Assembly (NCBI GenBank): GCA_024196135.1
Contig: JAMQCK010000466.1
Span: 1 to 22,085, forward strand
Reading direction: 5' to 3'
From: Pleurotus ostreatus/Saccharomyces cerevisiae fusant
Lineage: Eukaryota > Opisthokonta
DNA: 22,085 bases
Shown here: one piece after another, positions 8,463 to 16,494 of the stretch
How positions within the stretch are numbered: the first letter of the stretch is position 1
Layout: every line of letters starts with the position of its first letter
Translations under genes and position numbers: made by a program
Notes under the pieces: generated by a model
Databases searched by the model: none
The model's input: only the letters and a program-made list of their open reading frames with translations
Told to the model about the DNA's origin: nothing

Positions 8463-10650
8463 TCAAAGCCCATCGTCGTACAGCTTCCTCGTGAGCGCGA
8501 TGTAGAAGCGCTCCATGTCCTCCTTCGTCTCCAAATCGCTCCTTGGGCGCTTCTTCTCCTCCTTCTCTGTCTTTTCCTTCTCCTTCCCATCGCCACCCAC
8601 CAGCGCCGCGCCCTTCTCGCGTGCCTCGTCCACGAGTTTCTCCTTCAACGCCATGATCGGCGGTGTCGGCACTTGCTCTGCGAGCCAGTCAACGACCGAC
8701 GAGAGCTTCTCGGTGTAAGACTTGAGGAACGCGTCGTCGCGTGCTAGTTGGCGCTCCCGAGCCTCCCGCGCGCGCTCGCTGCCTTGCACGTCGCCATTGC
8801 TATTTCGCTCCCGAGGCTGATTGTGGTCGCCCTCAGCCTCGGCGGCGGCCTGCGCGGCTCGCTGCTCGCGCTCCTCTCGTGTGGCCGTGCCGATGAGCTT
8901 CTTCCAGTCCTTGATGCTCCAGTCGGCTTCCGAGAGACTCGAGCGCAGTGCACCAAGCCCAAAGGCGGGGATCGCGGGCAGGTCGACGCCGAACTCGATA
9001 CCGCGCGCGCCGCGCATTTCCCAGTCTGTCAAGCGTCAGGGCTGATTCAACATAGATCCAAGCAAACGACTCACGATCCGACTCCTCCAGCACGCCGAGG
9101 TACTCACCCCATTTCGCGCTCTGGATCGATACAAGCCCGTCGTTCCCCCACTCATCCTCGTTCGCCCACAATGGGACCTCATGCGCCGGCCACCTTGCGT
9201 CCTTCCCATGTTTCTCCTCCCACTCTTCGCGCAGCTGCTGCCGGAACTTCTGCTCAGCCTCGTCCACAACCATCTTCGGGAGCCAGAAAGGGTGCAGGAC
9301 GTTCACGCTTGAGATGCGACCAGAGACGCTGTAGTACTTCACGTTTGGGTCATCTGGCGTGCCCGGGTTGAAGACCTTGTTCAAGTACGTCGTCGTGAGG
9401 TTCGCGTAGGCGGGCGAGTCGAGCATAGACATGATGGCGCTGGTGAAGGACGAGGGAAGGGCGGAGAGCGCGCTGAGGGACAGGCCTCCGTCTTTCTGCT
9501 CGGCGGCTTCTTTGGACTCCTCGGCTTTGCGCGATTCTTCGGCCTTGCGAATGGCTTCTTCCTCTGTGAGACCAGCTTCTCGCAAGGCGCGCGCCAGCTG
9601 CTCTTCCTTGTACCGCAGCTTGCCCAGTCCAATGTGTTCCTGTAAAGACTAAGCCAGGGTGTAGATGCAGGATAGAATGGTCTTACGGCACACCAATCCA
9701 TGAACGGACTCCCGCGATGCGGCGTGCTCACGCTCATGAGGGACAATGGGGCGTACTCTTGAGGTTTGATATGCGAAATCAGGTGTCGACAGTCCAAGCC
9801 ACCCATCGAATGAGCGAGAAGGTTAAGGCCACGACCTTTCACCTTCTCCCTCAGCTGCGAATGAAGAGCTTCAGCGCGCGAAGATATGGATCCTGTTCTA
9901 GATGGAAGTGAGACAATGACGTAGGTAAAAGTTGATGCGCGTACGGGGGAACGGCAGTAACGATCACTTCGGCGCCTAGCCTCTCGCGCAGGATCTGGAG
10001 CACATTCGCCCAGTAGTGCATGCGCATGCTTGGGAAGGAGTCGGGTCCGCGTGTATCGAAGCCGTACAGCCCTGCAGCCCGTTAGACGCGTAGCTTACAG
10101 CAAGCATAGGCTACGCACCATGGCAGAGTACAAGGGGGTATCTTGGTCGGCGCAGGGGGTCAAAGAGAACAGGGTTCTCCATTAGCTTGTGAATAGTATC
10201 GCTCCTTCGGCGGCGTTTATGGCGATGTGGGGGGCGGGGCGGCTCGGAAGGGGAAGACCCGTGGGGTAGCTCGTCCTTCCCCTCGTCTTCGTCCGGGGTC
10301 TCATTGCTCGACTTGCGGTGCTGATCTACGCGTTGTAAGTTAGTTTACGTGCTTCATAGCGAAGAACTGGGTCACACACCTCTACAACTTTGCGCCCGCC
10401 TGAATGAGAACATCCTCCCCCACCGTGCGCGAAACACGTACGATCTTCGCTCTCGCTCCGCCGCTTGCCGCGGGGGATTGCAGCCATAGTCAAAATCATT
10501 GGGATCCGCTGTCGCTAACGCGAGCCCGTCGTCTAGAGCGGCCTGCCGGTGGAGGATGTACTGATTCGAGATCGCGAGCCCCGAGAACACTCGGAAGACT
10601 TGCTTGAAGAGCACAGCGACATGTGTTGGGAACCCGACGACGTTGTGCAT
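8463..10650 (-). CDS. Alpha/beta-hydrolase lipase, Tgl2-like (triacylglycerol lipase family)
   Basis: Serine ester hydrolase. Exons 10650-10380, 10325-10119, 10071-9945, 9897-9687, 9639-9075 and 9025-8463 give 647 residues; introns of 43-54 nt carry good branch sites (e.g. ACTAAC in intron 1). Order: a conserved-looking N-terminal segment (MHNVVGFPTHVAVLFKQVF), a charged low-complexity stretch ending HRHKRRRRS, the oxyanion segment LVLCHGLYGFD (about 155-163), the nucleophile elbow LLAHSMGGLD (Ser about 232), STPHRGSPF, a Glu/Lys/Ala-rich helical insertion (EEEAIRKAEESRKAEE), then NDGLVSIQSAKWGEYLG with the probable catalytic Asp and SDHWEMRG with the probable catalytic His, and finally a long charged tail. 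The triad arrangement resembles yeast Tgl2 and bacterial lipases. The start at 10650 was chosen because the frame upstream lacks another ATG. The tail and N-terminal extension make it much longer than Tgl2. Location and natural substrate are unknown. Confidence 0.88.
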
Positions 10651-10759
10651 TAGTTGCGCCCCAGACGCAGGGACTTGGAGACATAAAGCGACGCGCTGGT
10701 GCAAGGGAAGAAGCGCTCAGGGTCAAAATTCTGAGTTCCCCCAAGATACCAGCAATAAC

Positions 10760-10771
10760 CACGTGACGTCA
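10760..10771. promoter_or_regulatory. Overlapping CACGTG and TGACGTCA boxes upstream of the lipase
   Basis: The sequence CACGTGACGTCA joins a bHLH-type E-box (10760-10765) to a full palindromic CRE/bZIP site (10764-10771), about 110 bp upstream of the lipase start. Each is a known binding-site class in fungi; function here is inferred only from position. Confidence 0.45.
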
Positions 10772-10882
10772 TGTGCTCATTGTTCAACTTCGGCATTACC
10801 CACAAAGCAACGTCTAGCTAGCCAATGTACGTTTATTGGAAAACTGGCTAAGTTACTATCTCAAGTAGTATGATAAGGTACT

Positions 10883-10930
10883 GTATCTAGTGCTTAGCTT
10901 AATATATAAAAGCCTATGAACACTAGATAC
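10883..10930. repeat. Perfect 10-bp inverted repeat flanking a TATA-like core
   Basis: GTATCTAGTG at 10883-10892 is matched exactly by CACTAGATAC at 10921-10930. The 28-nt loop is AT-rich and contains AATATATAAAAG, a TATA-like element on the plus strand. No gene with a plus-strand start just downstream was identified. Confidence 0.6.
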
Positions 10931-11293
10931 CCGAGTGCACCATTTCTGTAGGGTGAGCACCTATCCAAGCGGTACTAGTATGACTAGATGTATCAAAGGT
11001 TGGGCTATCTGTAAATTTGGGTAAATAAAATCTCCGTACATATGTACAGCTATGACTCAATCTATCCCTGAGGTTAGACAACATTTGGTCTGCTGCGAAC
11101 AGTGAGCGCTCCGGATTGCCGCCCGCGTGGACCATTGAACGGTTCCCCTCGAGCCCATGCAGATTGTAGCATATGAGAGGCATAATATCCGGGTACAATA
11201 TCGGAAGGGTTGTGCCATGGGGCGCACCAAGCATTCCGTTATCGTACTCCGAACAGCGATGGGAGAGGGAATAGAGTATGCGGCATGTCCTCA

Positions 11294-12463
11294 CTACGCA
11301 TAGCGCGAGCTTCCTAAAGGACACTTTGGGATTTTCATCTGCGATAGGATGAAGCTTAGCGCACGAGACGCGGTGTCACGACGGCGCCTACCAAGTACGG
11401 AGATGATGGCTTTCGAGTTTATTAAGCGAAGGACTTCCGACCAGTGCTCAATGAACTCACCCTGGTGAATGACATGCCGGCTGCTTCAAATGTGCTTTCG
11501 GCGTCTTGACAGGCATCAACGCAGATCTGACTGCATCTGAGCCGATACCCAACACAGGATACGACATAAAGACATACCGCCGTGGTACCCGACATGCGCG
11601 ATCGCACTCTGCACAAATCGCTGCAAGGTATAGACTTGCCGAAGATGGACGTCTTCAGTGCGGCAGTGACGACTTCGTACTCCATCACTGGGCTGCCCGT
11701 CTCTACGACGCTCTCGCGAGGATTCATGGCAGCGATCTCCCGACGGGTGACAATGTGCAGCGAATCGCTGGGCCGAAGACAATGCACGGCGTTGATCATC
11801 GGATGAGGAATAGCTCACAGGGCGCTGAGCTATCCATCTCCTTCCCATCGCTGCTTCTGCTTCGGCGAGACGTAATGGGCTCTTCGAGCAGGAAGAGCCC
11901 CGCGGAACGACCCGCTTACGACCAGATGCGAGAGCGCAAACTAGACACCCATTGAAGTGCCACAGGACCCTCCGCGCGAAGGCATGTGCGTTAGAAGGGG
12001 GCCCCCAAGGACTTCCTCCATAGTATACAAGCTCACCGAGCATGCTCCTTCGCTTGAAATGGGGTACACCGGGCGTGGCCTCCAGTAACTGTGCCCTCGA
12101 CCAGGCAGAAAGCGGACGTGCGATGGTAGGTTGACGGTGATACGATTCCGGAAGGCGGACCTCGCGATGGTACGCCTCGTCACTGTACGCCGATGTAGCA
12201 GCCTCGTAGAAAGTTGTTGTAAGTCCCTGGAACCCGAAGTTGATTCGACGCTGCAAGTCGCGCGTAGCCGTATCTTTGGGGCTCATAACCTGTTGGAGAG
12301 ATGTTTGGTTCATGGCAAGGGCCCATGGCTGCATGACAGTCAGTCAGCTTCACATCGTCGAAGGCAAGTAGAACGAGCCACTTACTTCAGAATAGTTGGA
12401 TAATATCAAAGAGCGGTGACGACCAAGCGCCGCCGCCGGGCAATGGCACCTCAAGAGCGTCAT
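11294..12463 (-). CDS. Probable spliced gene, product not recognised
   Basis: Evidence is mainly splice-like: an ATG at 12463 downstream of a TATA box, first exon 12463-12386 ending in GAA|GTAAGT, then a CTGACTGA branch and CATGCAG acceptor (exon from 12328), and further good donor/acceptor pairs (for example GTGAGC near 12035, GTAAGC near 11913, GTGAGC near 11830, GTATGT near 11575 and GTGAGT near 11450). The stretch encoding HIVTRREIAAMNPRESVVE (around 11700-11750) has coding-like third positions. One consistent ending is the TAG at 11294-11296. I could not find a single splice path keeping every protein-like block in frame, so this may be a real gene with mis-assigned exons or a decaying one. 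No domain was identified. Confidence 0.3.
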
Positions 12464-12598
12464 GAGGTGGACTTTTGGGGAATTTGCGTGGGGATGGTAA
12501 TGAAGTTCAAGTGGTGAGGGGTTGTCGCTCGAGTACTGTGCTCAAGTGATTGATAAGGTTGGTTGTTAAATGATGGAGTAGACGAGCTCACCTCGACC

Positions 12599-12606
12599 CT
12601 TATATA
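12599..12606 (-). promoter_or_regulatory. Putative TATA box for the unrecognised minus-strand gene
   Basis: TATATAAG on the minus strand, about 136 nt upstream of the ATG at 12463; the intervening leader is rich in CAA and ACA and poor in G, as in fungal 5' UTRs. Confidence 0.4.
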
Positions 12607-13312
12607 TGGCCCCGATAAATTGTGACACCGAGCGCAAGCCTTCGTGGCGGAGATGACGCGGCTCCTCAGGGGGCACACAACTGCAATGGAGGCATTGCCC
12701 CCAATAGACACGATGTGCTTCCTTTGTCGAGGAAGATGGCGCAAGGAATCCACCGCGTCTTCGAAAAGACGCGCCCATCCCGACTGAATGGCGCCTCATT
12801 GAAGCTGTGGACGTCCGCCTACTCGAAGTGCAGCGAAGCCAGGCCCACGGTCTTCTCCGCGGGTCCCCGGTCTTCCCTTGCAGCGCCAAAGTTTTCCCAA
12901 TAGCCGCGAGTGGCTTCCCGCCCGAAGAGCCACTGATTGTTCAGCGTGGATCTTCTGCGCTTCCTGGCCGTCACGAAGATCGCTCTCTTCGGCGTTGCGA
13001 AGCGTAGCCTTCCTTTTTCTAAAGAGGGCCCCCTCACCTCCGCCTTCAGGAGAGTGTTCGCACTCACACACCGGGATTCCATGAAAGGGGATTATTAATA
13101 CACCGCACCTCTGCGAAGTGCACGATAAGATAACAAAGTGTATGGTACGTATAGAAAGAACGACACCTCGTGTGCGTGGGCCGTTCTCACCTAGTGTGAG
13201 TGGGCCGTCCTCGCCCGATGGGCGTGTGCGATTCAGCGATGTGTAGGCGTCTCTACAACAGGCAATCCTGGGCCACGAAGGGAAGCAGCCCTACAAAATG
13301 GAGGTTGCGCCT
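12607..13312. other. Region without a recognised gene, including the MSP1 3' flank
   Basis: An 87-codon minus-strand frame (12819-13082, ATG start) and overlapping alternatives in other frames have no domain, and splice-like signals do not extend them. The right-hand part is MSP1 3' flank and holds the short direct repeat listed separately. Confidence 0.4.
13170..13215. repeat. Imperfect 24-bp-period direct repeat
   Basis: Two copies (13170-13191 and 13194-13215) share GTGTG and GTGGGCCGT followed by CTC and CC, differing at three positions. It lies about 100 bp beyond the MSP1 stop codon. No function is apparent. Confidence 0.7.
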
Positions 13313-14835
13313 CTAATCCAATGCCGGACTCCCATCCGCAGACGGCAGCGCACTCGATCCGTCCGACGCGAAGAAGTCGTCCAGAACGAGTGGTCGGAGG
13401 TGGAAGCCCTATAACGTACCGTCAGTCTCGTTCCAGCTTCACAATATCCCAGACACCAGAATGGCCGAGAAAGATGATAATGAACAGAAAACCCCCACTC
13501 ACTTCCAACTCCCCCCTCTCCAGCTTCTCCTGATTATCCGCCGTGCTCCTCACGAACTCCCTTACGGGCACCATCGCCGCGTTCCGGCAAAGCTCCTTCA
13601 GGTCCGAGCCCGAGAAGCCGTCGGTGAGCTGCGCGAGGGCGTCCATGTTGAACTCAGGCGCGAGGGAGGTGCCGTTGAGCATCTGGGGGTGGGTCAGGAC
13701 GACGGCCGAAGACGATGAATGGGCAAAGGAAGATGCGCGACGACACTGAGCGAGGGGCATGTACGCAGTCCAGCCAGCCACTCACCAGGTTCAATATTCT
13801 CAACCGTTGTTCGAAGTTCGGCAAGCCGACCGAGAAGCGCTTAGGCATGCGGCGGAGGATTGCAGAGTCGATGTCGTTTGGGCGGTTCGTGGCGCCAAGG
13901 ACCATTATTCGGTCGGAGCCGGACATTAGGCCGTCCCATAATCTGCGAACAAAAATCAGTCGAAAGTTGACCGCATAACAAGTTAAGCGCGCACGTCATG
14001 AACTCTGCCTTCAGCATCCCCGTCGCCTCATGATCGTTCTTACTCCTCTCCCTCAAGAACGAGTCGATCTCGTCAATGAATATGATACTCGGCTGCACCT
14101 TCCTCGCTAGCGAGAACAAGCCCGCCACGAGCTTGTTGCTCTCCCCATACCACTTGCTCGCCAGCGCACTGGCGGCGATGTTGATGAACGTCGCGCGGCT
14201 CTCCTTCGCCAGCGCCTTCGCGAGCATCGTTTTCCCGCAGCCCGGCGGGCCGAAGAGGAGGACGCCCTTGGGCGCGGAGAGGAGCGCGTTGGACGAGCGG
14301 AAGAGCTCGGGGTAGAGGAGGGGGTATATGACGCTTTCGCGGAGGGTAGATACAATGGGGTCGAGCCCGCCGATGTCGCTGAAGCGCACGTCGATGTCGT
14401 CGGGGTGGATGATCTCGTTCGCGATGGTTGCTGGTGGGTGAGGAGAGTCGTGTGAGCGGGGTAGCGGGGGAGAGAGGGCGAGGGGACGCACATTCGTACT
14501 CGTCGAGCTCAATGTTGTGGTGTCCGAGGCGTTTGAGCGCTTCTATTTTCTTTCCCTTCACGGCTTGCCGCTTGGGGAGCGCGGTGTCCGTCAGAAGCTA
14601 TACCGATCGTGAGTCTAGCGCGAGGGAAGTAGGACAGGTGAACGCACGGATACTGCAAAGTATAGCGCTGCCTATAATAAAGCATCAGCCCTGCATCCCT
14701 GTCAATTGTCGCCTGAAGCGCACCGAAGACGCGAGAAACAAGCCAACTGCGGGGAAGTTCAGCATACGCGCCCGGAAATGATGCTCGCCACGTACAGTCG
14801 AGAGCGACCTTCAGCTTATTCTCAGAGTTCCACAT
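13313..14835 (-). CDS. MSP1: Msp1/ATAD1 mitochondrial outer-membrane AAA ATPase
   Basis: Membrane-anchored hexameric AAA extractase that removes mislocalised tail-anchored proteins from the mitochondrial outer membrane. Firm exons: 14597-14492, 14430-13995, 13942-13786, 13682-13503 and 13408-13313, giving 324 residues. They carry [17 protein letters not shown], Walker A GPPGCGKT, pore-loop segment KWYGESNK, Walker [16 protein letters not shown], the [16 protein letters not shown] sensor/arginine-finger region, and [14 protein letters not shown] in the small domain. The N-terminal anchor is less certain. The ATG at 14835 ([13 protein letters not shown]) is family-like, and a consistent path uses exons 14835-14792, then two tiny exons of about 16 nt (starting near 14746) and 18 nt (encoding AALYFA, near 14670-14653), giving about 350 residues in all. 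Yeast Msp1 is 362 and human ATAD1 361. The better-looking donor GTACGT at the end of exon 1 breaks the frame. Confidence 0.93.
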
Positions 14836-14970
14836 CTTGTGTCCTGTACGAGCTCAAATAGCACCCGCTTTGATGTAGGGGCCTTAGGAGCAGCGGCGGT
14901 ATGCCGACAATGAACGGAGGAGGAAAGGAGGATGTGTGCGCCGCCGGAGCACACTCCCCGGTGATCCGTT

Positions 14971-14980
14971 GACACGTGTC
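14971..14980. promoter_or_regulatory. Palindromic E-box in the MSP1 / CPDP-protein divergent promoter
   Basis: GACACGTGTC is a perfect 10-bp palindrome centred on CACGTG, about 136 bp upstream of the MSP1 start. A second CACGTG lies at 15143-15148, nearer the plus-strand gene. Shared E-boxes suggest, but do not show, bHLH control of both genes. Confidence 0.45.
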
Positions 14981-15142
14981 GCGGAGAGAACGACCAAATA
15001 TTTGTCCGTTCCTTGTCCGCTCCTCCGACGTTCGACAAGGCGATCTGGATGCTCATTCTCCCTTTCTTGTATCCACAGGGACATTCAGGATCTGATCTGC
15101 TGGCCGGTGTCCTGTTGGTCAGCTGGAAACCTCAACTTGCGC

Positions 15143-15148
15143 CACGTG
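15143..15148. promoter_or_regulatory. Second CACGTG box of the divergent promoter
   Basis: CACGTG within GCCACGTGTAACC, about 100 bp upstream of the plus-strand TATA-like element. Confidence 0.35.
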
Positions 15149-15247
15149 TAACCTCGGTCGTTTCCGCGGGAAACAAACCACGCACCGAGGCCGTTAAGGG
15201 CACTGCTGCGACGTTTTCGGCCTGAGTTGAGACGCCGTCATCGCGGG

Positions 15248-15254
15248 TTATAAG
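15248..15254 (+). promoter_or_regulatory. Putative TATA box of the TIGR04076-like gene
   Basis: TTATAAG followed by a pyrimidine-rich leader (ACCCCTCTAC..., CCCCCATTTTCTTC) and the first ATG at 15324, about 70 nt downstream; a normal fungal promoter spacing. Confidence 0.5.
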
Positions 15255-15323
15255 ACCCCTCTACTTTCGCGACCACCTTTGCCCCCATTTTCTTCTGCAC
15301 GATTCCATCCCATCGCTGCTACG

Positions 15324-15918
15324 ATGTCCCTAGATGACAAGATCGCGATTTTGAGTTCGTTTAGGCGTGGTTTTCGACTTCTTTGCCCGGGGTAGCTCAT
15401 ATGTACCTAGACAAGCAACCGCTCGCATCCAATGATGATGGTCCTGGTGAGTCTCTTTGTTGCCTTCTTCGCCGTCATGGTCTGACGCCGTGGCGTACTT
15501 CCCAGTGCATAAGACCTACAAACTCTTTGACCTTCGCGTCGAGGTTGTCTGCCCGCCTGGCGAGCTCATTCGCTGCGGCGCGAAGGACGGAGACTACTTT
15601 GACCTGGTGGGAGAGATGATTAGTCTGCCTCCTGGTCAGGCCTTCTCGATGTACTCACTCGGTACGTCCACTGGCCATTCTTTAGGTCTCCAAGCATTAA
15701 TGTGATTTCTGGCAGGCGCAATGCTACCTCTTCTAGCTGGGATGCAGCGAACGCACGACTTAGCAGACTGGATGACGCGAGAGATGGAAGTAGCTTGCCC
15801 TGATCCGGACTGCAAGTCACGCCTGAGGATCAGAAGACTTGGATTGCGCACCTTCGACCTGGACAATGTCTCTGTCGCATTCATTCCTGCTAACGCTTCG
15901 CGTGAGCAAAGAAAGTGA
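15324..15918 (+). CDS. Small TIGR04076-like conserved protein
   Basis: Function unknown. Proposed exons 15324-15354, 15396-15446, 15506-15661 and 15716-15918 give 146 residues. Visible are FDLRVEVVCPPGELIRCGAK, GDYFDLVGEM, LPPGQAFSMYSL, a predicted helix around AMLPLLAGMQR, and VACPDPDCKSRLRI near the C-terminus. The pattern C-x2-G ... GD-x-F ... CPDP matches the small bacterial TIGR04076 family, which also has eukaryotic members as far as I recall. Three cysteines (VVCPPG, VACPDP, DPDC) could form a metal or redox site, which is inference. The first two exons are the weakest part: intron 1 (41 nt) uses the donor GTTCGT, and an alternative start is the Met at 15401. No signal peptide is seen. 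It is divergent from MSP1, so the two may share control. Confidence 0.78.
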
Positions 15919-16494
15919 TTCAGGGTAAACATGCCGCGTATGTATATTGAATACACTGCTTCCTGAGTCCCAGGCATCATTGCCTCGAACACAAAGCTTG
16001 CCAACTGGAGATATCCCGCTCGGTCAATTGAAAGCACATGGTGCGCGGGTATTCGACCGCACATCATCGGCTCGGCTGTCTTCTGGCTCAAGAAATATCT
16101 GATTGACGAAGATGTATGCCCAGGGCTATCATCTGGCTATCAGGATCTCCCTAAGTTCTTGAACTTCTCTTCAGAAAGCGCGCCGCAAGCCGTGCGTGCC
16201 GACCGCGTTTGTCACGTGGTCGCGACTGTCCTCTGGCGAAGTCGTGAACGTCTCTTGTTTCTTACCTTCATTCGAGCTCAGCGGTCGGCGGCTGTCCATA
16301 TATCCTATCAGCTCGCGTCGGGAACAAAACCCAGGAAAATCCAAGAACTCGCCGACCAGCAGAGGTGTCGGAGCTATCATAATCGTCGGCAGTACCTATC
16401 AACGTCAATGCACCTATAGTATTTACCTTCCAGGTGCGTATACTATACTCACAGAACGTTTCGCTCAAGAGCTAATTTGCACAAGAACCTCACC
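15919..16494. other. Intergenic region between two plus-strand genes
   Basis: Open frames here (16196-16804 plus, 15636-16091 minus) are shadows running into neighbouring genes. Segments with protein-like composition exist around 16010-16110 and 16200-16330, but frames are broken by stops and no splice path was convincing. It presumably holds the 3' UTR of the CPDP-motif gene and the promoter of the Ser-rich gene; the ATG at 16495 follows an ACCTCACC leader. Confidence 0.4.

Noticed and set aside
8748..9371. Plus-strand frame of 207 codons
   Set aside because: Antisense to the last two lipase exons; low-complexity composition and no domain.
12819..13082. Minus-strand frame starting MESRCVSANT
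   Set aside because: Short, no domain, overlapped by equally long frames, and no splice extension found.
15636..16091. Minus-strand frame of 151 codons
   Set aside because: Mostly antisense to the last exons of the TIGR04076-like gene; no motif or splice support.
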